A stretch of DNA of 64,000 nucleotides from an uncultured Rhodospirillales bacterium (GTDB lineage: Bacteria > Pseudomonadota > Alphaproteobacteria > Kiloniellales > Kiloniellaceae): assembly GCA_913060675.1 (NCBI GenBank), contig CAJXUS010000005.1, positions 60,030 through 124,029 of the forward strand, read 5' to 3'. The translations under genes and the position numbers were made by a program. Below, one piece after another: positions 27,409 through 36,727 of this stretch (within the stretch, counting starts at the first letter, position 1; every line of letters begins with the position of its first letter). The notes under the pieces are model-generated. The model saw nothing but the letters and a program-made list of their open reading frames with translations, ran no database searches and was not told the DNA's origin.

Positions 27409-28302
27409 TTATCTATTTGCCTCAAGCACATCTTTTAAGATTTCAGCCAGGGCACTTGTCAGATCGGGCCTTTGCCCGCGATGCTTTTCAACAAGAGACA
27501 CTTTTCTGGTGGCGGTCGGTTTCCCAAAAGGGCGAACGAGCAAATCAGTATTCTCTTCTAAGCTGTTCTCGGGAATGATCGCGGCTCCCAATCCTTTGGC
27601 GACCATGCGTTGGATGGCTTCGAGAGAATCGAGTTCCATGACTTCGCGAAGGTTGGCTTTTCTGTTACGGAGGTGTTGCTCCATGACGCGTCCGACACCT
27701 GTCAGGTGGTTGAAACGCACAAAGGGAAGATGGTCGAGCAGGGCTATATCGCCGTCTTTTGTCTGGGCAATCTTTTCGTTTGTCTCATTTTTCTGTGCAA
27801 TTACCACGAGGCGTTCTTCCCGCAATATAGTTGATTTAAGCGCGTCATCCAAACGTTGCGCCTGTGTGATAATTATACAGTCAAATTTTCCCTGGAGGAG
27901 TTCTCTGGTCAGCTCAGTGCTCAGACCACTTTCCAAGCGAATTTGAAGTCGGGGGTGCTTTTGTCCCATACGTGCCAGTGCTTCCGGTAAAAAGGAAGTT
28001 GTCGCGCTCGGGATGGCACCTAAACGGAGAAGGCCAGAGAGATCGTCTTTGTTTGATCCTGCTTCGGTAAGGGAATCATAGAGGGTGATGATCTCTTGTG
28101 CTTTTTCCAATAGCCGCAGGCCTGTGGGGTTGATATCGGGAGGCCGGCGGCTTCTATCAAATAACTCTGTTTGCAACTCTTCTTCCAAAGCTTTCATTTG
28201 CATGCTCACAGCGGAATGGGTTAACCCCATACGTTCTGCGGCGGCCTGGAAGCTCCCCGTCTTTGATATTTCCAACAATGCGCGCAGGTGACGAATGCCC
28301 AT
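27409..28302 (-). CDS. LysR family transcriptional regulator
   Basis: 297 residues. The N-terminal winged helix-turn-helix (about 3-60: LRALLEISKTGSFQAAAERMGLTHSAVSMQMKALE) is typical of LysR, followed by a periplasmic-binding-like effector domain (about 90-290). It is transcribed away from the acyl-CoA-dehydrogenase-like gene across a 150-bp gap, the classical set-up for a LysR protein that controls the divergent operon. The effector is unknown. The molybdopterin oxidoreductase gene follows it and could be co-transcribed. Confidence 0.92.
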   Translation of the reverse strand: MGIRHLRALLEISKTGSFQAAAERMGLTHSAVSMQMKALEEELQTELFDRSRRPPDINPTGLRLLEKAQEIITLYDSLTEAGSNKDDLSGLLRLGAIPSATTSFLPEALARMGQKHPRLQIRLESGLSTELTRELLQGKFDCIIITQAQRLDDALKSTILREERLVVIAQKNETNEKIAQTKDGDIALLDHLPFVRFNHLTGVGRVMEQHLRNRKANLREVMELDSLEAIQRMVAKGLGAAIIPENSLEENTDLLVRPFGKPTATRKVSLVEKHRGQRPDLTSALAEILKDVLEANR

Positions 28303-28452
28303 GACGAATATCCATTAAGATAACAATTAGTGTAAAAATAATTGAAGTAAGAAGTTATTTTAATTCGTTTGATTTGAAGAAAGCAAGCGCGAGATAATAG
28401 ATCCATCAGAAAAAGCAAATAACTCGCAAAAATTTCAATGGAGTAGAAGCTC

Positions 28453-29733
28453 ATGCTTGTGGATCTTGATCGTATCACTGCTACTGAAGGCGCTGATATT
28501 AAAGATAAATCGAGTGTATCCGTTTTGGATAGCATACGTGAGCGCGCCCGTGACCTTGCGCAAAATGTTTTTGCGCCTCGTGCGGCCTCTATCGATACGG
28601 CTGAAATCTATCCTTGGGAAAATTGCTTTGCTTTGAGGGATGCCGGTTTTATGGGCATGACTATTCCCAAAACTTATGGTGGCCAGGGTCTGGGATATCG
28701 CGAGGCTGTCGTCCTTGTTGAGGAAGTCTCTAAAGCTTGTGGTGTAACAGGCCGTATTGCCGTTGAAGCGAATATGGGGGCTGTTGGTGCCATCATGGCA
28801 TATGGTTCGGAAAAGCAAAAAAAACTTGCGGCGGATCTGGTTCTTGATGGCGATAAGCCCGCGATATGCATTACTGAGCCTGAAAGCGGGTCTGCTGCGA
28901 GGGATATGACAACCCGTGCAGATAAGGTCGGTGATGGGTACGTCATAAATGGGAAGAAACACTGGATCACTGGCGGCGGCGTATCCCGCTTGCACCTTAT
29001 CTTTGCTCAGGTTTTTGAAAACGACCAGCCGCAAGGCATTGCAGGTTTTATCGTTGTTCGAGGTGAACCCGGTTCTGAAGGACTTTCTGCTGGTAAACGT
29101 GAACCAACAATGGGACTACGTGGCATTCCAGAAACTGAAATTTATCTTCACGATCTTCACGTTCCCTCAGATATGATGCTGCAACCACCTTCAGGGATTA
29201 AAAAGGGTTTTGGCGATTTGATGACAGCTTATAATGGGCAGCGGGTCGGGGCTGCTGCAGTTGCTCTTGGGCTAGCTGTGGGTGCTTATGATCAGGCCGA
29301 AGCTTTCATTCAAAAACGTGAACAGTTTGGGCGTCCAATTTGTGAGTTCCAAGGATTACAATGGATGCTTGCGGATATGTCAGTCCAAATAAGTGCGGCG
29401 CGTGCTTTGATTAACGATGCGGTATCGGGCACAGGTTTTCCAGATAAGATGAAAGCTGCACAGGCTAAACTCTTCACTTCCGAGATGGCTGTAAATGTCA
29501 CCAATAACGCATTACAAATGCATGGTGCAGCTGGGTATTCCCGTAACAACCCTGTTGAGCGGATGGTTCGCGACGCTCGGATGTTCACTATTGGTGGCGG
29601 CACGGCTCAAGTTCTCAGAAATGTGATCGCTTCTGACCTACTGGGGCGTAAATTTCCACAGACACGGGATGGCTATTTGTCATATCCTGCCAGTCAGTCG
29701 CCAGTGGATAACATTCGAGAAAAGATAAAATAA
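28453..29733 (+). CDS. Acyl-CoA dehydrogenase-fold protein without catalytic Glu; possible 3-sulfinopropionyl-CoA desulfinase
   Basis: 426 residues with the complete acyl-CoA dehydrogenase fold: helical N-domain, CITEPESGSAARDM, WITGGGVSRLHLIFAQ, and the C-terminal NNPVERMVRDAR segment. The usual catalytic Glu of IYEGT is Gly here (IGGGT, G382), and the alternative helix-G Glu of isovaleryl-CoA dehydrogenases is Gln (NGQRVG, Q263). From memory, the 3-sulfinopropionyl-CoA desulfinase of Advenella lacks the same Glu and depends on an Arg; R101 and Q263 here fit its R84 and Q246 with one constant offset of 17. The function as a desulfinase is therefore inferred, not shown. It is followed by a TPP enzyme gene 121 bp downstream and divergent from a LysR gene. 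Confidence 0.8.
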   Translation: MLVDLDRITATEGADIKDKSSVSVLDSIRERARDLAQNVFAPRAASIDTAEIYPWENCFALRDAGFMGMTIPKTYGGQGLGYREAVVLVEEVSKACGVTGRIAVEANMGAVGAIMAYGSEKQKKLAADLVLDGDKPAICITEPESGSAARDMTTRADKVGDGYVINGKKHWITGGGVSRLHLIFAQVFENDQPQGIAGFIVVRGEPGSEGLSAGKREPTMGLRGIPETEIYLHDLHVPSDMMLQPPSGIKKGFGDLMTAYNGQRVGAAAVALGLAVGAYDQAEAFIQKREQFGRPICEFQGLQWMLADMSVQISAARALINDAVSGTGFPDKMKAAQAKLFTSEMAVNVTNNALQMHGAAGYSRNNPVERMVRDARMFTIGGGTAQVLRNVIASDLLGRKFPQTRDGYLSYPASQSPVDNIREKIK

Positions 29734-29854
29734 AAATTCTCTTTTTAAAGTGTCTGTTTAGCGATTAATGATCCTTGCCTCTAAACTGCCTGTTCCCTTA
29801 CATGGAAGCAGGTAGGTATAGTTGTGTGTAATAAATAATTCTGAAAGTATGCTC

Positions 29855-31468
29855 ATGAGCTTAACCGCTGCTGATATCTTGGCCCAACGTCTTTTCGAGG
29901 CGGGTTGTCGCCATGCTTTTGGTATTCCTGGTGGGGAAGTTTTGAGTGTTATGCACGCCTTGGATCATGCTGGTCTTGAGATTGTTTTGACCAGGCATGA
30001 AAATGGCGCCGGTTTTATGGCTGAGGGGACCTATCATCGAACCGGGGCACCCGGTGTACTCTTTGCAACCCTGGGGCCTGGCATGGCAAATGCGTACAAT
30101 GTTATTGCCAACGCATATCAAGAACGGGTTCCTCTCGTGTTTTTAACCGGAAGAGTTGATGACCTGGATACAGCCAGCTATACCCATCAAGTTTTTGATC
30201 ATGTGAAGGCGTTAGAACCTGTCGTTAAGGGAAGTTTTACCCTAGTGGATGGTGCGGTTGATCGCATCGTTGATAAGGCTTTGTCGCTTGCACAATCCGG
30301 CCGTCCAGGCCCTGTGCATATCGATGTGCCAATTTCGCTTGCTGCGAGGGTTCAAGAAAACACTCCCAAGTTATGGCAGCCAATCTACCTTCCGACTGCG
30401 CCTGCCGAGAGCCCCGAGTTCAAGCTGGTTCGAGAACAAATTTCACAATCCAAACGTCCACTAGCTGTTCTTGGATTGGAGATTTTAAGTGAAGGTTGTG
30501 AGGCGGAGGTTAAAGAATTTCTCCTCAAACACGGTATCCCTTCTGTGGCGACTTACAAAGCAAAAGGCATTGTCCCTGATGATCACGCTTTATCGCTTGG
30601 AGGAGCAGGACTTTCTCCAAAGGCAGATAAAGTAGTGTTGCCACTAATAGAGCAAAGCGATTGCTTGCTACTTATTGGCTACGATCCGATTGAGATGCGT
30701 CACGGTTGGCAAGATGTATGGCAACCCGGAAAACAGTTTGTTGCCGAGTTCACTCTTGAGCCAAATCTGCATGGCATGCACCGGGCAAGTTATACATTTA
30801 CAGGATCTATCGCCCCCGCGCTTGCTGCGCTAGATAATGGTCTTACTGTCGGTCCTGTTTGGGAGGGGAACGAAGTTTCCGCTGCAAAATCTGATCTGAG
30901 TACGGCATTCCCGAGCGATGAAGACTGGGGACCAGCTGCTATTGTTGATGAAGTACGTAACGCAATGCCTGACCATGGTGTTGCCTCGGTTGATTCTGGT
31001 GCTCATCGAATTTTGCAAAGCCAACTTTGGGTTTGTCGTGAGCCTCATACCCTGATCCAGTCAAGTGCGCTTTGTACTATGGGCTGTGCGCTGCCGCTTG
31101 CAATGGGGGCAAAGGTTGCGTCACCAGATATCCCCGTAGTCGCTTTCACAGGAGATGCAGGATTAGAGATGATCTTGGGTGAACTCTCAACGCTACGAGA
31201 TTTGAAATTGCCTGTGGTTGTTGTTGTCTTTGTTGACCGCTCTCTTGCCCTTATTGAATTAAAACAACGCGGCAGCGGTCGCGAAAATCTTGCCGTTGAT
31301 TTCGGAGGCACCGACTTTGCTGCTTTAGCTGATGCAATGGGCGGCAAAGGCGTTAATGCCAGCAGCCGTGCTGAAATGGCCGCTGCTTTAGACGGCGCAT
31401 TTGAGGGAGATAAATTTACCCTGATCGCGGCACATATTGACCGCGAAGCCTATGACGGAAAATTCTAG
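29855..31468 (+). CDS. Thiamine pyrophosphate-dependent enzyme (acetolactate synthase-like)
   Basis: About 537 residues from ATG 29855, with GAAAG eight bases upstream; an ATG at 29849 and a TTG at 29822 are alternatives. The N-terminal PYR domain includes the catalytic Glu in LTRHENGAGFMAEG. A central domain (about 185-320) follows, then the PP domain with FTGDAGLEMILGELSTLRDLKLPV. The usual GDG...N metal motif is GDA...D (FVDRSLALIELKQ), as in some decarboxylase-type members. Substrate unknown. Its location behind the acyl-CoA-dehydrogenase-like gene suggests a shared pathway, perhaps organosulfur or 2-oxoacid breakdown. Confidence 0.85.
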   Translation: MSLTAADILAQRLFEAGCRHAFGIPGGEVLSVMHALDHAGLEIVLTRHENGAGFMAEGTYHRTGAPGVLFATLGPGMANAYNVIANAYQERVPLVFLTGRVDDLDTASYTHQVFDHVKALEPVVKGSFTLVDGAVDRIVDKALSLAQSGRPGPVHIDVPISLAARVQENTPKLWQPIYLPTAPAESPEFKLVREQISQSKRPLAVLGLEILSEGCEAEVKEFLLKHGIPSVATYKAKGIVPDDHALSLGGAGLSPKADKVVLPLIEQSDCLLLIGYDPIEMRHGWQDVWQPGKQFVAEFTLEPNLHGMHRASYTFTGSIAPALAALDNGLTVGPVWEGNEVSAAKSDLSTAFPSDEDWGPAAIVDEVRNAMPDHGVASVDSGAHRILQSQLWVCREPHTLIQSSALCTMGCALPLAMGAKVASPDIPVVAFTGDAGLEMILGELSTLRDLKLPVVVVVFVDRSLALIELKQRGSGRENLAVDFGGTDFAALADAMGGKGVNASSRAEMAAALDGAFEGDKFTLIAAHIDREAYDGKF

Positions 31469-31483
31469 CAGTAAGGTTTAGTC

Positions 31484-32242
31484 TTAAGAGGCAAAGAGTT
31501 GCTGTTCTGCATAGTGATCGCTCAAGCAGGGCTGACCCTGTAAAGAGTGCAGGGTTACTGTGCCTTGTTTGAAATGCAGAATATAGGAGCAGACCGTTTG
31601 GCTATAGGTGTGATTACAGATACCTGTATGGGTCCCCTGTGACGTGCTTGTATCGTGAGAGCCAAGCAAGGCTTTTAGGCTATCGACGTTATGAATTTGA
31701 GATAGCTTTTCAGAGGCCCATTTAAATCGTCCATAACTGTTGCTGTTATTATTCTCAAGGCCATCATCTGTTCCATGTAGATGTTGGTGATTTGTCCTAG
31801 CAATCCACGATGGATTGCGTTCGATTTTCAGGCTGCTATCACGAACTTCTACAGCAACAGTTCCTGAGGCATCTGCCAAAACCAAATTGCCCCACCATGA
31901 GGGATAAGCGGCAATACGTTTATTCAGGGCAGATAAAGCCGTTTCAATATCGCGGCCCTGGCTCAGGGCGGTTTCTACCAAAATATCGTAGTTATTGGCA
32001 TTTGAGCCTGTAATCTGGACATGGGAATCTGCTGCCAGTAAACCATATCTATTTGCACCCACGGAGAGACCTGAATAAACGTCTTCAACACTTGGATCGG
32101 CCGAGAAGGTTTCTAGACCCTCTGCGCCCCATAGAAGGTCAGTCTTTTTGATCCGATCAACGTATTCAAGACGACTAAAATCTTTATTTTTAAAAAGAAA
32201 GTATTCGTCTTTGGATACGTGAAGAGCACCGATTGTACACAT
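31484..32242 (-). CDS. Ntn-hydrolase, C45/carcinine-hydrolase-like
   Basis: 252 residues from the proposed ATG at 32242, giving MCTIGALHVSKDEYFLFKNKD. Cys2 becomes the N-terminal nucleophile after Met removal, as in the choloylglycine/C45 acyltransferase group, and the NKDFSR, GLSVGANRYGLLAADSH and NYDILVETALSQG segments fit that fold. A longer frame from TTG 32338 would bury the nucleophile and begins inside the secA terminator, so I reject it. No signal peptide is seen. The substrate (an amide, perhaps an acyl-amino acid or penicillin-like compound) is unknown. It is convergent with the TPP enzyme gene, 15 bp apart. Confidence 0.75.
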   Translation of the reverse strand: MCTIGALHVSKDEYFLFKNKDFSRLEYVDRIKKTDLLWGAEGLETFSADPSVEDVYSGLSVGANRYGLLAADSHVQITGSNANNYDILVETALSQGRDIETALSALNKRIAAYPSWWGNLVLADASGTVAVEVRDSSLKIERNPSWIARTNHQHLHGTDDGLENNNSNSYGRFKWASEKLSQIHNVDSLKALLGSHDTSTSQGTHTGICNHTYSQTVCSYILHFKQGTVTLHSLQGQPCLSDHYAEQQLFAS

Positions 32243-32335
32243 GAGAGTTATAACCTTGGTCGGACCGAACGTCGTTTTATAGAAGAGTAAAATTACAGCT
32301 GAACTGACTATAACAATCTCATGCTTTGGTGGAAT

Positions 32336-32363
32336 CAAAAAAGGGCGGCCAAAGCCACCCTTC
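32336..32363 (-). terminator. Rho-independent terminator of secA
   Basis: On the minus strand, stem AAGGGTGGC / GCCGCCCTT (one mismatch) with a TTTG loop and a T-run, about 50 bp after the secA stop codon. It separates secA from the Ntn-hydrolase gene. Confidence 0.8.
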
Positions 32364-32413
32364 TTGATAATTTATGGGAATGAGTTAACTCAATTTCCAA
32401 AGCCTAGTTTTCT

Positions 32414-35083
32414 CTAGCTAAGTTTTCCGTGGCACTGTTTGTACTTTTTACCAGAACCGCAAGGGCAAGTCGCATTCCGACTTGTTTTGCCCCAGGTGGA
32501 AGGATCTTCTTGATCAAATGGCATTGCTGGAGCCATTGGCTTAATCAAGCTCGGGTCCTGATGTGATTCGTGCATCTCTTGCTCACGGCGAGGAACCTCA
32601 GCAGAATCAGGCGTTTGTAACTCGAAACGGTGCATCAACATCGTCAGCTCGTCGCGCACTGCATCAAGCATGGTTTCGAACATCTCAAATGCTTCGCGCT
32701 TGTATTCATCCAGCGGGTTCTTCTGACCGTAGGCCCGGAGACCAACAGCTTGTTTGAGATGGTCAAGGGAAAGGAGGTGGTCTTTCCATTGTTTGTCGAG
32801 GACCATAAGGAGCAATTGCTTTTCAAGAGAACGCATGACTTCAGGACCATAATTGGCAGCCTTTGCAGCCATTTTTTGATCACTGGCCTGGAGAATGCGG
32901 TCCAGGATTTCCTGATCAGCAATACCTTCTTCTTGTGCCCAATCTTTGACGGGAAGGTCCATGGCCACAAGGCGCATACACTCTTCGTGCAAGGTCCCCA
33001 GTTCCCATTGCTCAGAATAAGCGTTTGCCGGAATGCAACGGGTAACGAGGTCTTCGAGTACTTCGTGGCGCATGGAGGCAACGGTATCTTTGACCTCAGG
33101 AGAAGACATAACTTCTTTGCGCTGTTCGTAGATGACTTTACGTTGGTCATTCATAACATCATCAAACTTGAGAATGTTTTTACGAATTTCAAAATTTCGC
33201 GCTTCGACTTTTTTCTGAGCTTTTTCCAGAGCCTTGTTCACCCAAGGGTGGATAATGGCTTCGCCTTCTTCGAGACCCAATTTTTGCAGCATAGTATCCA
33301 TGCGCTCTGAGCCAAAGATACGCATAAGGTCATCTTCGAGGCTGAGGAAGAATTTAGATGCCCCTGGATCTGCCTGACGACCAGAACGTCCCCGTAGCTG
33401 GTTATCGATACGTCGGCTTTCATGGCGCTCACTACCGATCATAAAGAGGCCGCCAGCTTCATTCACGATTACTTTGTTCGCAGCAACTTCAGCACTAATT
33501 TCGTCTGCTTTTGATTTGCGTAATGCCTCATCTGATATCCCACCAGCTTCTTGTTCTATACGCATGTCTTCATTGCCACCGAGCTTAATGTCGGTACCAC
33601 GGCCAGCCATGTTGGTCGCAATTGTAACGGCGCCCGGAGACCCGGCCTGAGAAACAATAATAGCTTCTTGCTCGTGGTATCTGGCGTTCAGAACTTTATG
33701 AGGAACTTTTTCTTTAGTTAGTAAGTTTGCAAGATATTCCGATTTTTCAATAGTCACCGTACCAACCAAGACTGGCTGCTGACGGGCGTGACATTCTTTG
33801 ATCTGTTTGATGATCGCAGTGTCACGTTCCAGACCTGTTCGATAAACTTCATCATCATGGTCAATACGAATACAGGGAAGATTGGTCGTCATTGATATAA
33901 CATCCAGCCCGTAGATAGCAGAAAACTCTTCTGCTTCTGTCATGGCTGTTCCGGTCATACCTGCAAGTTTTGGATAGAGACGGAAGTAGTTCTGGAATGT
34001 GATCGATGCAAGAGTTTGATTCTCTTGCTGAACATTTGCGCCTTCTTTTGCTTCAAGAGCCTGATGAAGACCCTCGGAGAAGCGGCGGCCTTCCATCATT
34101 CTTCCTGTGAACTCGTCAATGATGACAACTTTGTTGTCTTTGACGATGTAATCTTTATCCACTTGGAAGAGTTTGTGCGCGCGTAGCGCCTGATTGATAT
34201 GGTGAAGAGTGCTGACATTCTCAATTTCGTAGAGAGAACCTGTCATGACGCCATCGTCATTAAGTTTTTTCTCTACAAACTCGACGCCTTCATCCGTGAG
34301 CGTTACAGAGCGAGATTTCTCGTCGAGCTCGTAATGTTCTTCAGCCAAGCCGGGTATGTATTTGTCGATTGTAATATAGCTCTCGGAAGAATCTTCTGCC
34401 GGGCCAGAAATAATCAGGGGTGTTCTGGCTTCATCAATGAGGATCGAATCAACCTCATCGACAATTGCGAAGTTGAACTCACGCTGTACCATTTGGTCGA
34501 TCTCAAACTTCATATTATCGCGAAGATAATCAAAGCCGAGTTCGTTATTGGTCGCGTAAGTAACGTCACAACTGTACGCGTGGTTACGTTCTTGTTCGCC
34601 TTGACCCGGCGTAACGCATCCAACAGTCATGCCGAGGAACTGATAGATTTTTCCCATCCATTCAGCATCACGTTTCGCGAGGTAATCGTTCACCGTAACG
34701 ACGTGGACACCTTTGCGTTCAATTCCATTAAGGTAGACAGGCAAAGTCGCAACAAGTGTCTTACCTTCACCTGTTGCCATTTCACTGATCATACCACGAT
34801 GAAGCACAACACCGCCCATCATCTGCACATCGAAGTGTCGCAGACCAAGGGTCCTGCGTGAAGCTTCGCGAACAGTTGCGAAAGCCTCGGGAAGAATATC
34901 GTCAAGAGTTTCACCCTGCTCAAGGCGGGTACGGAACTTCTCTGTCTGTCCTTTTAGGTCGTCATCGGATAGAGCTTCGATTGCAGATTCAAAGCTGTTA
35001 ATAGAAAGGACAATAGAGTTTAGGCCTTTTAGGTAACGGTCGTTGGCAGTGCCAAACATCCGTTTCACAAGCGCGCCGAGCAT
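32414..35083 (-). CDS. secA: Preprotein translocase ATPase SecA
   Basis: 889 residues. The Walker A region [20 protein letters not shown] is near residue 100; [19 protein letters not shown], the preprotein-crosslinking domain, the second motor domain with [14 protein letters not shown] and [10 protein letters not shown], and the C-terminal zinc-binding SEC-C motif [13 protein letters not shown] are all present. It drives export of unfolded proteins through SecYEG and binds SecB by its tail. It is divergent from a parvulin-type PPIase gene, a fitting neighbour since both act on exported proteins. Complete and normal in length. Confidence 0.98.
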   Translation of the reverse strand: MLGALVKRMFGTANDRYLKGLNSIVLSINSFESAIEALSDDDLKGQTEKFRTRLEQGETLDDILPEAFATVREASRRTLGLRHFDVQMMGGVVLHRGMISEMATGEGKTLVATLPVYLNGIERKGVHVVTVNDYLAKRDAEWMGKIYQFLGMTVGCVTPGQGEQERNHAYSCDVTYATNNELGFDYLRDNMKFEIDQMVQREFNFAIVDEVDSILIDEARTPLIISGPAEDSSESYITIDKYIPGLAEEHYELDEKSRSVTLTDEGVEFVEKKLNDDGVMTGSLYEIENVSTLHHINQALRAHKLFQVDKDYIVKDNKVVIIDEFTGRMMEGRRFSEGLHQALEAKEGANVQQENQTLASITFQNYFRLYPKLAGMTGTAMTEAEEFSAIYGLDVISMTTNLPCIRIDHDDEVYRTGLERDTAIIKQIKECHARQQPVLVGTVTIEKSEYLANLLTKEKVPHKVLNARYHEQEAIIVSQAGSPGAVTIATNMAGRGTDIKLGGNEDMRIEQEAGGISDEALRKSKADEISAEVAANKVIVNEAGGLFMIGSERHESRRIDNQLRGRSGRQADPGASKFFLSLEDDLMRIFGSERMDTMLQKLGLEEGEAIIHPWVNKALEKAQKKVEARNFEIRKNILKFDDVMNDQRKVIYEQRKEVMSSPEVKDTVASMRHEVLEDLVTRCIPANAYSEQWELGTLHEECMRLVAMDLPVKDWAQEEGIADQEILDRILQASDQKMAAKAANYGPEVMRSLEKQLLLMVLDKQWKDHLLSLDHLKQAVGLRAYGQKNPLDEYKREAFEMFETMLDAVRDELTMLMHRFELQTPDSAEVPRREQEMHESHQDPSLIKPMAPAMPFDQEDPSTWGKTSRNATCPCGSGKKYKQCHGKLS

Positions 35084-35130
35084 AGAGGACCCCTTGCGTG
35101 AAAACGCAGTTCAAGAATTAGTTATTAAAA

Positions 35131-35179
35131 GTCAATGTGAGACATAGGGCTCACATGGGCTCATGTCAATGTGAAGCTG
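35131..35179 (-). promoter_or_regulatory. Repeated elements in the secA upstream region
   Basis: The 10-mer GTCAATGTGA occurs twice (35131-35140 and 35165-35174), and TGTGAG...CTCACA plus CACAT...ATGTG form alternative hairpins between them. On the minus strand, TTGACA (35164-35169) could be a -35 box, with a poor -10 (TATGTC) 17 bases on. A control region for secA is likely; the exact site is unproven. Confidence 0.45.
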
Positions 35180-35318
35180 TTTTAATGGAGGATGAAAAAT
35201 AGCTATTATGGGCTTAGTGTAATGAATACACTGTTATAGGCGATAGATGCTTTAGGTTGCAGCAACTTTGTTGTAGTAAAGATTGATAATTTTTCTCTCC
35301 CGAACCGGAGCCCTTGAT

Positions 35319-36605
35319 TTGACTTGTTTTCGCAAAGTTGTACTGACAGTTGCACTGTTGATACCGTTGTCTTTTTTTCATTCAGTATCCGCAGAGCCGG
35401 AAACAGAGGATGCCGCGAAAATTGAGCAACGCGAAAGTGGAGGCAAACTGCTGAAATTCCTTTTCGGCGATGATGACGAAACCGATGATGCTGTTGAAGA
35501 AGAAACCCCAAAGACCATTATCTCGGACGATGAAAAGTCTCCTGCGCCTTCTCAGGTCAAGGCTGTATCAAAAGAGCCGATTGAATCCCAAAAACTGATT
35601 GAATCTAATGAGATCGTTGTCGTTCCCGGCCAGGAGCGTGAAGGATTAGCACCTCCTCCCGGATTTAATGAAACGGCTCCTGCAAGTCAGGGCGAAATAA
35701 CCGACTCAACAAAGCCAGCAAAAGAAATTCCGACAAAAGAAATTCCGGCAAAAGAAATCGTTGTAGAACAACTCCCCGCCACGTCGACACTTTCCAACCC
35801 AGAAGTAGTTAATGCAGTAACTGCTCCAGAAGTAGTAACGTCTGAAGCTTTGGAATTAAGACGGTTATCCGAAGAAAATCCTGTTGTCGCAATCGTAGAA
35901 GGCGACCGGATTTATTGGGAAGACATCATGCAAGCAGCGCGTAAATTGCCAGAACAGTATCAAGGGCAGCTGGAAACAATGTTTCCTCTCTTACTCGACC
36001 GCGCGATTGACTTGAAATTACTTGCTCATGCCGGTGCTGATGCGGATGTCGATAATGATAAGGCTGTGAAAAGAAAACTCGCCCTTGCCGAAGAGCGCAT
36101 TATTCGTGATGCATTTCTTGAACAGCAATTGGGCGAAATGATTTCTGAAAGTATGCTCAAAGACCGCTATTTCGCTCTACTTCGTGAAAATATTATCAAT
36201 GCAGAAATCCGGGCTCGACACATTCTTGTTGATACCCGAAATGAAGCTTTGGCCTTAATTGTCGCGCTTGAAAATGGGGCAAATTTTCCCTTACTTGCAA
36301 AGAAATTCTCGCGAGGACCTTCCGCAAGTAAAGGAGGCGATTTGGGATGGTTCCGTCGTAAGGATATGGATCCGGAGTTTGCAGCGTCTGCTTTCGATTT
36401 GAAAAAAGGGGAGTTCACAAGAACGCCTGCTTCTACTGAATTTGGTTGGCACGTCATTCTGCTTGAGGATAAGCGAGATGTTAAGCAACCGACTTTTGAA
36501 TCAATGCGCGGGGAAATAAAAGAGATTGTGAGCCGTGATTTAGTCGCAAGTATGGTGAGAGATCTCAGAAAAGATGCTGATATTTCGGTGTTCCCTGCTA
36601 AATAG
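35319..36605 (+). CDS. Exported parvulin-type peptidylprolyl isomerase (SurA/PrsA-like), 428 aa
   Basis: The proposed start is TTG 35319, with GGAG eight bases upstream, giving a clean signal peptide MTCFRKVVLTVALLIPLSFFHSVSA; an upstream TTG (35283) would add 12 residues ahead of it. A low-complexity, acidic linker (with KEIP repeats) is followed by a SurA-like helical segment (VAIVEGDRIYWEDIMQAARKLPEQ) and the parvulin domain (RARHILVD ... GPSASKGGDLGWFRRKDMD ... FGWHVILLEDKR) near the C-terminus. It probably helps fold outer-membrane or periplasmic proteins. It is followed by a second PPIase gene. Confidence 0.9.
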   Translation: MTCFRKVVLTVALLIPLSFFHSVSAEPETEDAAKIEQRESGGKLLKFLFGDDDETDDAVEEETPKTIISDDEKSPAPSQVKAVSKEPIESQKLIESNEIVVVPGQEREGLAPPPGFNETAPASQGEITDSTKPAKEIPTKEIPAKEIVVEQLPATSTLSNPEVVNAVTAPEVVTSEALELRRLSEENPVVAIVEGDRIYWEDIMQAARKLPEQYQGQLETMFPLLLDRAIDLKLLAHAGADADVDNDKAVKRKLALAEERIIRDAFLEQQLGEMISESMLKDRYFALLRENIINAEIRARHILVDTRNEALALIVALENGANFPLLAKKFSRGPSASKGGDLGWFRRKDMDPEFAASAFDLKKGEFTRTPASTEFGWHVILLEDKRDVKQPTFESMRGEIKEIVSRDLVASMVRDLRKDADISVFPAK

Positions 36606-36727
36606 CTAAAAAATTTATCGTTGGTCTTTCTCTTGACACAGTCTTGAGATCACCTGCTGGTCGACAAGAGGGGATAATGCGGTTAAAAGCCGTCCCCATA
36701 TTATATATAACAAGGAGTTATCTCTAG

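Noticed and set aside
28303..28452. LysR binding box between the LysR and desulfinase-like genes
   Set aside because: A weak inverted repeat (28338-28358) is present, but half-sites match poorly and no correct T-N11-A fits the palindrome.
32630..33310. Plus-strand open frame opposite secA (226 codons)
   Set aside because: Fully inside secA, whose motifs are intact; no ribosome binding site and no recognisable domain. A similar frame at 34199-34861 is rejected for the same reason.
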